Below are positions 1 to 8,604 of a stretch of DNA of 27,654 nt, in pieces. The DNA lies in assembly GCA_043748015.1 (NCBI GenBank), contig JAYTOA010000026.1, positions 1 to 27,654 on the forward strand, given 5' to 3'. This DNA is from JAIBBG01 sp043748015. Lineage in GTDB: Bacteria > Bacteroidota > Bacteroidia > Flavobacteriales_D > Sanyastnellaceae. The notes under the pieces are model-generated. The model saw only the letters and a list, made by a program, of their open reading frames with translations, was not told the DNA's origin and made no database searches. The translations under genes and the position numbers were made by a program. How positions within the stretch are numbered: position 1 is the first letter of the stretch; each line of letters starts with the position of its first letter.

Positions 1-213
1 TTGTTGCAGCGCAGCGAGGAGAATACCCTCTACATACTACAGCTCGCAGAGGAATTACACAGCGCCGAAGCAACGTGTATTGAAAACGCAACGAAGGCAC
101 TCATGCTACACTTTCTTAAAGAAAATTTGAGTTCATTCTCGTGCGGGGCGCATATGAATTTTTCTCAATTCAGATTTGAGAATCCCACAACCGATATAAT
201 AAAAAAGTTCTAA
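1..213 (+). CDS. Unidentified protein, C-terminal fragment
   Basis: An open frame runs from the first base of the window to a TAA at 211-213, giving the last 70 residues or so of a protein whose start lies to the left. The fragment is partly helical in composition (Leu/Glu/Ala-rich first half), with three cysteines and a basic end (IIKKF). I recognise no family. It lies on the same strand as recG and ends 67 bp before the recG start. The leading TTG codons could serve as a start, but nothing upstream is visible to support that, so a left-truncated gene is the more likely reading. Confidence 0.45.
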   Translation: MLQRSEENTLYILQLAEELHSAEATCIENATKALMLHFLKENLSSFSCGAHMNFSQFRFENPTTDIIKKF

Positions 214-280
214 TGCGCAATTGGGATAATATGCCTTTTGCAGGAACGAGAAAAGTTCTCCAGGATTTATTTTCGCCAAC

Positions 281-2374
281 GTGTTAGATAATGACATACT
301 ATATCTCAAAGGTGTTGGACCACAACGCGCAGAAGCGCTTAAAAGCGAGTTGCGCATTGCTACGCGCGGAGATCTTCTTGAATATTATCCCTTCAGATAT
401 GTTGATCGCTCACAAATAATTCGCATCAAAGCAATTTCCGGTGACTCAACATCAGTTCAGTTGATGGGTGAACTCACTTCCATCAAAGAAATTGGCACCG
501 GAAAAGCGCGAAGGCTCGCAGCTGCATTTCGCGATGAAAGTGGTGAGATAGAATTGATTTGGTTCAAATCAATCAAATGGCTATTGGCGAATCTCAAACT
601 AAAACAGCCCTATATACTTTATGGAAAGCCAACCATCTTCAAAGGCAAATTCAGCATCACCCACCCCGAACTTGAACCGCTCGAAGAAGCGCGCATCACG
701 CAAGGCAACGAATTGAAACCTGTTTACAACAGCACAAAAAAACTCACTGTTGCCGGACTTCACAGCAATGGTATTGCAAAACTTACAAAACAACTTACTG
801 AAGAAGTCTATCCGCACATCAAAGAAAATTTACCTGATTACATTATTCAGAAATTTAAGTTAATGACTCGTGCTGATGCGTTGATTCAGGTACATATTCC
901 AACCAATACACAAGTACTGGAATCTGCAAGAAGACGATTAAAATTTGAAGAGCTATTCTTTATTCAGATACAGTTGGCTTCGCAAAAAATGGCCAATACC
1001 AAACTTGAACGTGGTGTTGTCTTTTCCAAAGTGGGAGATCAGTTCAATGATTTCTATTCTAAACATCTTCCTTTCGAATTGACAGGCGCACAGAAAAGAG
1101 TGTTGAAAGAAATCAGATCTGATGTTGCTCGCGGACATCACATGAATCGATTGATACAAGGAGATGTCGGTAGTGGTAAAACAATTGTTGCACTTCTTTG
1201 TGCATTGCTCGCCATCGACAACGGTTATCAAGTTTGTCTGATGGCGCCCACCGAAATTCTCGCGCAACAACACCTCGCTACGATTTCATCGCTACTTGAA
1301 CCCTTAGAAATTGAAGTAGCTCTACTCACCGGTTCTACTCCACGATCTGAGCGAAGAATAATTCATGAACGATTGCTTACGGGAGAATTGAATCTGCTTA
1401 TAGGAACGCATGCTTTGATAGAACCTATAGTTCAATTTGCGAATCTTGGTCTTTGCATCATTGACGAACAACACCGATTTGGTGTAGCGCAACGCGCATC
1501 TCTTTGGAAAAAAGCTACACTTCCTCCACACGTACTTGTGATGACAGCTACACCCATTCCAAGAACACTTGCCATGACTTTGTACGGTGATCTCGATATC
1601 AGTGTGATTGATGAATTGCCACCCGGAAGAAAGCCAATTGTTACGCAATGGAAAAGTGATTCACGACGACTTGAAGTTTTTCAATTCATGGAAAACGAAA
1701 TTGCAAAAGGCCGCCAAATCTATGTTGTGTATCCGTTGATTGCTGAGAGTGAAGTGATGGATTACAAAGACCTCACTGATGGATACGAATCTATTGTAAG
1801 AAGATTTCCGTTGCCGAAATACCATGTGAGTATTGTGCACGGTCAGATGAAAAACGAAGCCAAAGAATATGAGATGCGACTTTTCATAGAAGGCAAAACG
1901 CAAATCATGGTTGCGACAACTGTCATCGAAGTTGGTGTAAATATTCCAAATGCATCAGTGATGGTGATTGAAAGCGCCGAGCGATTTGGACTTTCACAAT
2001 TGCATCAGTTGCGCGGACGTGTAGGAAGAGGCGCTGAACAAAGTTATTGCATCATGATGACAGGCTTGAAAATCAGCGCTGACAGCAGGACACGACTTGA
2101 AACCATGGTGCGCACGAACGATGGATTTGAAATCGCGGAAGTGGATCTTCAATTGCGCGGACCAGGTGATCTCTCAGGCACGCAACAAAGCGGGGCACTT
2201 GATTTAAAAATTGCCGACCTGGCAAAAGATCAGGTGATGCTTTCTGCGGCGCGTGAACTTGCACTCGAAATCATGGATGAAGATCCTCTGCTTAAAAGTG
2301 AAAAGAACTTTCGCATAGCAGAACAACTAAGCATAATCAAAAAGAAAAAAACGGATTGGAGTAAAATCTCCTAA
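281..2374 (+). CDS. recG: ATP-dependent DNA helicase RecG
   Basis: RecG is a monomeric superfamily 2 translocase that remodels stalled replication forks and branch-migrates Holliday junctions in the cytoplasm. The 697 residues match the usual family length. The N-terminus has the YLKGVGPQRAE helix-hairpin signature, followed by the OB-fold wedge domain. The helicase core shows Walker A (GDVGSGKT), the DEQH box (IIDEQHRFG), motif III (MTATPIPRTLAMT) and motif VI (QLRGRVGRG). After it come the C-terminal elements QLRGPGDLSGTQQSG typical of RecG. The start is a GTG at 281; the frame is closed by a TAA at 227-229 and no ATG lies between. A TATTTTCG box at 268-275 sits directly before the GTG, so the mRNA may be nearly leaderless (inference). 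Identification is firm. Confidence 0.97.
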   Translation: MLDNDILYLKGVGPQRAEALKSELRIATRGDLLEYYPFRYVDRSQIIRIKAISGDSTSVQLMGELTSIKEIGTGKARRLAAAFRDESGEIELIWFKSIKWLLANLKLKQPYILYGKPTIFKGKFSITHPELEPLEEARITQGNELKPVYNSTKKLTVAGLHSNGIAKLTKQLTEEVYPHIKENLPDYIIQKFKLMTRADALIQVHIPTNTQVLESARRRLKFEELFFIQIQLASQKMANTKLERGVVFSKVGDQFNDFYSKHLPFELTGAQKRVLKEIRSDVARGHHMNRLIQGDVGSGKTIVALLCALLAIDNGYQVCLMAPTEILAQQHLATISSLLEPLEIEVALLTGSTPRSERRIIHERLLTGELNLLIGTHALIEPIVQFANLGLCIIDEQHRFGVAQRASLWKKATLPPHVLVMTATPIPRTLAMTLYGDLDISVIDELPPGRKPIVTQWKSDSRRLEVFQFMENEIAKGRQIYVVYPLIAESEVMDYKDLTDGYESIVRRFPLPKYHVSIVHGQMKNEAKEYEMRLFIEGKTQIMVATTVIEVGVNIPNASVMVIESAERFGLSQLHQLRGRVGRGAEQSYCIMMTGLKISADSRTRLETMVRTNDGFEIAEVDLQLRGPGDLSGTQQSGALDLKIADLAKDQVMLSAARELALEIMDEDPLLKSEKNFRIAEQLSIIKKKKTDWSKIS

Positions 2375-2400
2375 TTCAATTTTTGCATTAAAATTGAATT
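2373..2400 (+). terminator. AT-rich 11-bp hairpin at the end of recG
   Basis: AATTCAATTTT (2373-2383) and AAAATTGAATT (2390-2400) are exact inverted repeats around a 6-nt loop, and they overlap the recG stop codon at 2372-2374. The position suits a transcription end or mRNA-stabilising hairpin. The stem is almost all A/T and no T-run follows, so it is not a classical intrinsic terminator. Confidence 0.4.
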
Positions 2401-2576
2401 GGACAATCGATAGTTTTAGTCTAGGTTGTCCTGCATCGCAGGTGAATAAATTTAGCACGGAGAAATGGAAAAATGGAGAGGGCGCGTTGTAAATATTGAA
2501 TCAAATTGGACAGTGAGAGCAACACTTACAGAAAGCGCAACAACAAAAAATCCACAGATAGTATCATCTTTGCGTT

Positions 2577-3362
2577 ATGAATCTGAATCTAAAAGATAAA
2601 AAAGCGATAGTTTGTGGATCAACACAAGGTATAGGTTTCGCTGCGGCAACAGAACTGGCATTGCTCGGAGCCGACATTGTACTGGTTGCAAGAAATGAGG
2701 AGAAACTAAAAGTCGCAGTACAAATGCTCGATGTTTCTAAAGGGCAAAATCATTCTTACCTCGTTGCTGATTTCGATCATCCTCAATCCGTTCAAGATGC
2801 TATAGCAACATTTGTTGCATCAGATAAAGCACACATCCTCGTCAACAACACTGGTGGCCCAAATCCAGGTAAGGCAATTGATGCAGACGTAGAAGCCTTT
2901 CGAATCGCTTTCAATTCTCACCTCATTTGCAATCACATTCTCACGCAAGCTTTGGTTCCGGGAATGAAAGAACTTGGCTATGGCAGAATCATCAATGTGA
3001 TAAGCACTTCTGTTAAACAACCACTTGCCAATCTTGGTGTGAGCAATACGATTCGCGCTGCTGTTGCCAATTGGTCGAAAACTTTGGCGATGGAACTTGG
3101 TCAATTCAATATCACTGTAAACAATGTACTTCCGGGTGCCACTGAAACAGGACGACTTGAGCAGATCATGAAAAACAAAGCCGAAAAATCAGGACATACT
3201 GCAGAGGCTATCAAATCAGAAATGAGCAACGAAGTTCCAATGAAGAGACTTGGAAAACCTGAAGAGATTGCCGCTGCCATCGCCTTCCTTGCTTCTCCGG
3301 CGGCTTCTTACATTAATGGAATTAATATTCCTGTCGATGGTGGAAGGACTCTTTGTTTGTGA
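2577..3362 (+). CDS. SDR-family oxidoreductase with atypical catalytic site
   Basis: A short-chain dehydrogenase/reductase of 261 residues, the normal length for the classical FabG-like group. The Rossmann nucleotide motif is present (GSTQGIG, residues 14-20), as are the NNTGG segment (90-94), the Ser-containing strand (NVISTS, 140-145) and the C-terminal INGINIPVDGG. The canonical YxxxK is not: in register with the conserved AMEL that follows, the Tyr position is Ser156 and the Lys position is Arg160 (SNTIR). I recall a widespread SDR subgroup with an LSNxxR pattern here, so this looks like a family trait and not decay. Substrate is unknown; automated labels such as 3-oxoacyl-ACP reductase would be unsafe. 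The ATG at 2577 is well placed, and the gene converges on the CotH-like gene with a 15-bp gap. Confidence 0.9.
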   Translation: MNLNLKDKKAIVCGSTQGIGFAAATELALLGADIVLVARNEEKLKVAVQMLDVSKGQNHSYLVADFDHPQSVQDAIATFVASDKAHILVNNTGGPNPGKAIDADVEAFRIAFNSHLICNHILTQALVPGMKELGYGRIINVISTSVKQPLANLGVSNTIRAAVANWSKTLAMELGQFNITVNNVLPGATETGRLEQIMKNKAEKSGHTAEAIKSEMSNEVPMKRLGKPEEIAAAIAFLASPAASYINGINIPVDGGRTLCL

Positions 3363-3377
3363 TCTAAAAACGACGAA

Positions 3378-5654
3378 TCACAGTTTCATAAAAGTCGTAA
3401 CCACACCACCCGCTTTCAACAGATAAGCACCTGACGCAAGATTTGAAATATCTAATTGCTGTGTTAAAGCTCCATTAGCACGCTGAATCATCACCACATG
3501 GCCTGTAAGATCCAATACTGTGATCGAACCAACGCCAGACTCTGGCGAGACGGCTGTCAAGAAGTCATTTGCGGGATTGGGATAGATCAGTAATTCCTTT
3601 TGTTCTCTTTCCGAGACTGCAACAACATCGCTGTTTGCATCTCCATACGTCGCCTGAAGATACTTCGCTGGACCATTTCCATTCGGGTATCTGCCGAATG
3701 TCAAATCTGCTTCCATTGATGGTATGAAAAACGAATCAATAATTTGTAATTGTGAATTGGCAAGCGTAATGGTTTCTCCACCTGATGACGCCAATTTGAA
3801 ATTCGCATGATTGCTTCCCTGCGTTTGACTTTCATCACACCAAACAATGAAATAACTTCCCGGATTCAGCACCACAGAAGGAAGCTGGAACTTGGTTGGG
3901 TTTGACAATTCATCGCTGATGTAAAAGTCACTGAGATTTAATGCCGCACTTGTTCCATTGAAGAGTTCAATCCAGTCTTCATATTCTCCTGCCCCATCAG
4001 CAATAGTCGAAACATTGCTTGCCTGGAATTCATTTAACACAAGTCCACCGGTAGTGCCAATACAATGAAATTCCTTTTCAGCGCGAACGGGAGAAAAAAT
4101 TCCGGCATTGTTATTTTCTGCATAGATGAAATATTGAACGCCTCCCATTGGAACATTAGGAATTTCAAATCCAAAAATTCCATCACCGGCAGCGCCATCG
4201 CCATTCAGTCCATCATCCATCATCATGTTGTGTGAGAAATGCGCGCTTTCATTTGTACGATAACCAAATATGACACCGTTGCTTCCGCTGATGTTAGCTG
4301 TAACAGTCGCAGATGTTCCTGGAGCAACACTCAACGGAGACTGAATATTCGAAATCACAGGGGGTGCACTTGTGAAATCAGTGAGATTCATCATGTATGT
4401 CTTGCGTGCTTCCATCAATTGTGTGATTCCGACAATATTTCCTCCACCGGGTCCTGTGCCGGTTGAAACGCTCGTTGTGAGGTTTGAGGCCATGTTCGCG
4501 AGCGTATAAAAATCATTCGGATCTACTTGAACATAAGAAGTGATGAGATTCTGATTGGCTTGTGCTCTTTCTGAATAAAGGTTATTGATGAAGTTTTCCT
4601 CCAGAATTGTTTTGCAATGGGCAACGTACATTCTTTTTAAAGTTGGTTCGGCAAATATTTTATTCAGCATAGGCCAAAGCGTATTTCCGCTTCTTAGGAA
4701 TGGATCCATTTGCTGCAATTGAGCTGTTGTTGTGCCTGCGCCGGGACCACCACCATTAATATTGGAGAAGCTGCCAAAACTCTGATTGAAATCCCACATC
4801 ACCGGATTGAAAATATTGTGGTCGTCTTTATAGAGATAATAATTCTGTACGAAAGGGCCAGTGTAGCTATCAAGATTTACAAGGACACTGTTCATTGCCA
4901 ACATCCAGATAAACCGGTCACGGTCTAAAAAATCATCGTGGTTGGTAAAATTGGTTGAAATCTGTTGTGTGAGTGTTGTCAATTCGCCCCAACCGTTATC
5001 GCTGGCCATTTCATAATAGGAGTAGTAACATGCGCTGTCGCTTCCGAGATATTGTAAAGAGCAGTTATTACTTGTGGTGCAACCAGTGGGTGGAATGGTG
5101 CCCATTACGGATACCGGGTTGCACTTCACAAGGGTATTGTCATTGTCACTATAAAAATGTGAATCAATAAAATCTGAATTGACAGATTCACTGTTGCACA
5201 TCAATCCGTATGGCGAACCATTGATTGTAATCCATGCATAGTTGGATTTTGGCGCTTGCATGTATTTCCTGAGAATCTCATAGGTGATAGTTTCACGCAC
5301 CCACGAAGGATCTTTCGATCCGTTTGACAATTTCAATGTTTGGTAACCATTGTAATCTTGTGGTAAGGTATAATCCAATTTGATATTCATTGGATTCTTC
5401 GCATTGTTGGCGTTGTAGGTACTGTTGCCTTTGTACTTAATGCCGGCTCCTGTGAAAGTCTGGCCGTTAATAACAACAGTAGCTTCAAGCCTTTGCTCGA
5501 GTCCGGCCGCATAATATTGGTCCATAACTGCATCCCAATTATTGATTGCGAAGGTTATGTCAATTGCAGTCACAACGTTAGGGTCATAGAGTTGTTGAGC
5601 GTTCGAAAAACCTGTTACGAACAAAAACAGCAATACACAAAATAATCTTTTCAT
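3378..5654 (-). CDS. Secreted CotH-like protein with lamin-tail domain and T9SS sorting tail
   Basis: The start at 5654 (ATG) is chosen because it gives a proper signal peptide (MKRLFCVLLFLFVTGFSNAQ); the frame stays open upstream to 5798 but that stretch overlaps the Fur-type gene. The product is 758 residues. Residues about 20-420 resemble the CotH family of atypical kinases: ITINGSPYGLMCNSESV corresponds to the GxYxLxE segment and NPVMWDFNQSFGSF to the WDxDxxFG metal-binding segment. A linker with an Ig-like/choice-of-anchor part follows. A lamin-tail-like domain covers about 538-635 (LVLNEFQASN, EDWIELFNG), and a type A T9SS tail about 685-758 (LLIYPNPANDF to ASGAYLLKAGG). It is probably exported by T9SS to the surface or outside. 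CotH proteins in spore formers phosphorylate coat proteins; whether this one is active is unknown, since the WDFD-type acidic pair reads WDFN. Confidence 0.88.
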   Translation of the reverse strand: MKRLFCVLLFLFVTGFSNAQQLYDPNVVTAIDITFAINNWDAVMDQYYAAGLEQRLEATVVINGQTFTGAGIKYKGNSTYNANNAKNPMNIKLDYTLPQDYNGYQTLKLSNGSKDPSWVRETITYEILRKYMQAPKSNYAWITINGSPYGLMCNSESVNSDFIDSHFYSDNDNTLVKCNPVSVMGTIPPTGCTTSNNCSLQYLGSDSACYYSYYEMASDNGWGELTTLTQQISTNFTNHDDFLDRDRFIWMLAMNSVLVNLDSYTGPFVQNYYLYKDDHNIFNPVMWDFNQSFGSFSNINGGGPGAGTTTAQLQQMDPFLRSGNTLWPMLNKIFAEPTLKRMYVAHCKTILEENFINNLYSERAQANQNLITSYVQVDPNDFYTLANMASNLTTSVSTGTGPGGGNIVGITQLMEARKTYMMNLTDFTSAPPVISNIQSPLSVAPGTSATVTANISGSNGVIFGYRTNESAHFSHNMMMDDGLNGDGAAGDGIFGFEIPNVPMGGVQYFIYAENNNAGIFSPVRAEKEFHCIGTTGGLVLNEFQASNVSTIADGAGEYEDWIELFNGTSAALNLSDFYISDELSNPTKFQLPSVVLNPGSYFIVWCDESQTQGSNHANFKLASSGGETITLANSQLQIIDSFFIPSMEADLTFGRYPNGNGPAKYLQATYGDANSDVVAVSEREQKELLIYPNPANDFLTAVSPESGVGSITVLDLTGHVVMIQRANGALTQQLDISNLASGAYLLKAGGVVTTFMKL

Positions 5655-5766
5655 ACGAATAGAATATAGATTGTTCTTTTTAAAAATTCCAGCGGTTACA
5701 CTCAAAACGTGAACGCTATATATCAATACACTATGGATTCCACTTTTCTTGGGAAAAAATGAAAAA

Positions 5767-6153
5767 TCATACACAATCAGGACAAATACCCGACACATTA
5801 AAATTCACATCTTTGACCTTAAACTTCCTGGGGAGTTTAAAATCAGGGATAATGTCTTCAAGACAAATCACTTTCAAACAAGCTTCACAACTAAAATGAA
5901 CGTGATTGTGGTTGTGTGAATGTTTGTGATCTTCCCCACAATGCTTGCACATTGCGAATCGAGCTATTCCATCCAGTCCAACAGTTTTGTGAATGACACC
6001 TTCTGATATCAATCGATCTAGAACTCTGTAAATGGTAACTCTGTCGCAAATCCCTTCTGACAACTGTTGAATCTCCAAAGGAGACATTGCTCCGGAAGCT
6101 TCTGTTAGTAGCAGTACAATATGTGACTTCGCATTTGTATTTCGCACTTGCAT
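5767..6153 (-). CDS. Fur-family metalloregulator, Zur-like
   Basis: A 128-residue Fur-superfamily repressor. The winged-helix recognition helix is DRVTIYRVLDRL (37-48). The dimerisation half has a His-rich run (HKHSHNHNHVHF, 76-87) directly before the first structural-zinc pair CEAC (89-92); the second pair is CPDC (124-127). An extra CKHC lies at 69-72. The protein is shorter than Escherichia coli Fur, with little N-terminal extension. It is divergent from a TonB receptor gene, and two palindromes lie in the 125-bp gap. With a Cys4 site, a His-rich metal region and a ZnuD-like neighbour, zinc (Zur) is the most likely cofactor, but iron or manganese sensing cannot be excluded from sequence. 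Autoregulation is likely because one operator is 20 bp upstream of the start. Confidence 0.85.
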   Translation of the reverse strand: MQVRNTNAKSHIVLLLTEASGAMSPLEIQQLSEGICDRVTIYRVLDRLISEGVIHKTVGLDGIARFAMCKHCGEDHKHSHNHNHVHFSCEACLKVICLEDIIPDFKLPRKFKVKDVNFNVSGICPDCV

Positions 6154-6172
6154 TATTCAAAAAATATTTTAT

Positions 6173-6187
6173 TGCAACATAATTGCA
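6173..6187. promoter_or_regulatory. Palindromic operator 1 (TGCAA-N5-TTGCA)
   Basis: TGCAA and TTGCA arms flank CATAA. It is one of two such palindromes in the divergent gap; the 21-bp stretches 6171-6191 and 6208-6228 match at 18 positions. It covers the proposed -33 TTG (6183-6185) of the receptor promoter and lies 20 bp upstream of the regulator start. A Fur/Zur site is inferred from context. Confidence 0.7.
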
Positions 6188-6211
6188 TTAATTCAAGAAG
6201 CAATATATTTG
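6183..6211 (+). promoter_or_regulatory. Bacteroidota-type promoter of the TonB receptor
   Basis: TTG at 6183-6185, an 18-bp spacer and a perfect TAnnTTTG box (TATATTTG, 6204-6211) fit the Bacteroidota -33/-7 consensus. Transcription would start near 6218, leaving a leader of about 60 nt before the ATG at 6279. Both elements are embedded in or overlap the two palindromic operators, so bound repressor would block RNA polymerase. Confidence 0.65.
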
Positions 6212-6224
6212 CAACAAAGTTGCA
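6210..6224. promoter_or_regulatory. Palindromic operator 2 (TGCAAC-N3-GTTGCA)
   Basis: Six-base arms TGCAAC and GTTGCA surround AAA. The site starts within the -7 box and covers the predicted transcription start of the receptor gene. Its centre lies 37 bp from that of operator 1. It is the better of the two palindromes and a likely binding site of the adjacent Fur-family protein. Confidence 0.7.
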
Positions 6225-6278
6225 TTAACCGATTGAACTTTCAAAAACAAAATTTCAACTTCCTTTCTAACTTCAAAA

Positions 6279-8603
6279 ATGAGGCGTGATATAATGCTCA
6301 AATCACTTCATGCCATACTGTTTGTGATCGTCGCTTTTTACTTGAAAGCCCAATGTAATTTTGAAATTCATGGAGTGATACGTGATTCTGAAAACAAACT
6401 CCCCATATCGTATGTCAGCATTCAACTGAAAGACGCATCGCAGGTGACTTCCTCTGACAGTGTCGGAAATTTCTACTTTACAACATTGTGCAGCGGGAAA
6501 TACAATTTGCACTTTGGGCGAATTGGTTTTAAAAGTTCTGATGTCGAAATTGATTTGACTGAAAACAAATCGATAGAAATATTTCTCGAGTTTGACCCAT
6601 CAGTGTTCCAGACAGTCGAAATACTCGAAGAAAAAACGCTTCTCAAAAAGACCGATGTCGGCGAAGAAATTATCATATCAAAACTAAACGCTTCACAAGC
6701 ATCATCGTTTGGAGACCCACTGAAAACAGTAACAGGTGTGCAACTTCTCAACACAGGTAACAACGTCCAAAAACCCGTCATACATGGACTTTATGGCAAC
6801 CGGGTTCTGATATACAACAACGAAGTCAGGCATGAAAGCCAGCAATGGGGTAATGACCACGCACCTGAAATAGATGCGTTCATTGCAGAAAAAATAATCG
6901 TTATTAAAGGAGCGGGAAGTTTAAAATATGGTCACGATGCTATGGGTGGCGTAATTCTCACTGAGCCTGCGGATTTTCAAAATTTGACAGGGATATCTGG
7001 CGATATAAAATCGATTGCTGCAACGAATGGTCGTTCCGGAATACTCACGGGGAAAATTGACTTGATTCCTGAAAAATTCTCTTCATTGAAACTTCGGATA
7101 CAAGGCACGCTGAAAGCTGCCGGAAATCTGCATACATCCGATTACTTTCTAAAAAACACAGGCGCCAGGGAGCACAACTTTTCCACCACGGCAGAATATG
7201 CAGTTTCTAAATTCAACGTGCAGATTTACTACAGTCAATTCAATACTGAAATAGGAATTTTTTCAGGATCTCATATTGGAAACCTTGCAGATCTGCAAAG
7301 AGCGTTCAACTCCTCCACTCCTCTGGACTCATCCGGATTCTCCTACCGCATATCAAGACCTTATCAACTCATAGCACATGAATTTCTGAAGTTGAAGACT
7401 ATACTCTACACAGGAACAAAAAGTCAGTTGAATTTTATATACGCAAGACAGTACAACCTGCGTAATGAGTACGACAAATTTCTTCCGCGTAGTGACTCCA
7501 TTGCAGCGCTTAACAAGCCGGAATTACACCTTGAAATAACGACTCATACGGGAGATGTTTGCTTTGAAAGAAATCACACTTCAACATGGAATACGCAGAT
7601 TGGAGTGAATATGACACGACAAGCCAATACATATGAAGGCCGATTCTTTATTCCTAATTTCAAACAGCAAGGTGTCGGATTGTTCGTGATAGAGAATATC
7701 AAATTGCACAAAACCAACGTGGAGGTAGGTGCGAGATATGACATTAGAAAACTGAATGTCTTTATGTATGAAAACAATCAACTACAAAAACCAAAGTACT
7801 CCTTTGGAGACATGTCTGCATCATTTGGAATTCATCGCCAACTCAACAAGTCATGGGCGATTATCATCAATGGCGCGAAAGGTTGGCGACCGCCACAGGC
7901 GAGCGAATTGTTCAGCAATGGACTTCATCATGGTGCGGCGGCCGTTGAAATTGGAGACCGACATCTCACCTCAGAAAAAACTTACCAGTTACAATCCAAA
8001 ATAACATTCGAAAGGAAAAAATTCTCATTCAGCGTTGCACCTTATTTCAACTCCATGAAAAATTTCATTTACCTCACGCCGGTTCAACCTGCATCACTCA
8101 CCATAAGAGGTGCTTTCCCCACATTCGAATATCACCAAATCAATGCAGTGATAAAAGGAATAGATATTGAAACAAAATTCTATGCCTCAGAACGCATTCA
8201 AGTCATAGCAAGCGCGGCATTGCTTCGAGCACAAGATATTAAAACTCGAAATTATATTACCCAAATGCCTTCAGACAGATATCAGATGAAGGTTGAACAA
8301 AAAATAAAAGCTGGAAAAAATATTGACAATTCCAAAATATCAGCCACCGGTATTTTTGTCAACAAGCAATGGAGAGTTCCGGGTATTATTGACTACTTAG
8401 CTACGCCTGACGGGTATTTTCTGCTGAGTTTTGCAATATCCGCCCAGCATTCTCTGGACTCCGGAGTCATGACTTATGCAATTGCAATTACGAATGCACT
8501 GAACAAACAATACCGTGATTACATGAATCGTTTGCGGTATTTCTCTGATGAGATGGGAAGAAATTTCACATTACAAATTAGCTATGCATTCAATCAAAAA
8601 TAA
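6279..8603 (+). CDS. TonB-dependent outer-membrane receptor, probable zinc uptake
   Basis: A 774-residue TonB-dependent receptor. After a signal peptide ending near YLKAQ (21-25) comes a carboxypeptidase-regulatory-like domain (about 28-105, IHGVIRDSENKLPISYVSI). The plug follows (about 135-232): DPLKTVTGVQLLN, VIHGLYGNRVLIYNN, then HESQQWGNDHAPEIDAFIAE and SLKYGHDAMGGVILTEP. The rest is a C-terminal 22-strand barrel ending in an aromatic-rich strand. The QQWGxxHxPEID plug segment is typical of the metal-linked ZnuD-like branch in my recollection. Divergence from a Fur/Zur-type gene and the operators over its promoter support metal-controlled import across the outer membrane. Zinc is inferred, not shown. 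A second in-frame ATG at 6294 would also leave a signal peptide. The lipoprotein gene follows after 1 bp, so the two form an operon. Confidence 0.88.
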   Translation: MRRDIMLKSLHAILFVIVAFYLKAQCNFEIHGVIRDSENKLPISYVSIQLKDASQVTSSDSVGNFYFTTLCSGKYNLHFGRIGFKSSDVEIDLTENKSIEIFLEFDPSVFQTVEILEEKTLLKKTDVGEEIIISKLNASQASSFGDPLKTVTGVQLLNTGNNVQKPVIHGLYGNRVLIYNNEVRHESQQWGNDHAPEIDAFIAEKIIVIKGAGSLKYGHDAMGGVILTEPADFQNLTGISGDIKSIAATNGRSGILTGKIDLIPEKFSSLKLRIQGTLKAAGNLHTSDYFLKNTGAREHNFSTTAEYAVSKFNVQIYYSQFNTEIGIFSGSHIGNLADLQRAFNSSTPLDSSGFSYRISRPYQLIAHEFLKLKTILYTGTKSQLNFIYARQYNLRNEYDKFLPRSDSIAALNKPELHLEITTHTGDVCFERNHTSTWNTQIGVNMTRQANTYEGRFFIPNFKQQGVGLFVIENIKLHKTNVEVGARYDIRKLNVFMYENNQLQKPKYSFGDMSASFGIHRQLNKSWAIIINGAKGWRPPQASELFSNGLHHGAAAVEIGDRHLTSEKTYQLQSKITFERKKFSFSVAPYFNSMKNFIYLTPVQPASLTIRGAFPTFEYHQINAVIKGIDIETKFYASERIQVIASAALLRAQDIKTRNYITQMPSDRYQMKVEQKIKAGKNIDNSKISATGIFVNKQWRVPGIIDYLATPDGYFLLSFAISAQHSLDSGVMTYAIAITNALNKQYRDYMNRLRYFSDEMGRNFTLQISYAFNQK

Positions 8604-8604
8604 A

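Noticed and set aside
2465..2599. Small 44-codon frame starting MEKWRGRVV between recG and the SDR gene
   Set aside because: It overlaps the SDR start out of frame, has no recognisable domain and no clear start signals; it is better read as leader DNA.
5655..5798. 48-codon N-terminal extension of the CotH-like protein
   Set aside because: It would overlap the regulator gene and place the signal peptide internally; the ATG at 5654 starts the signal peptide directly.
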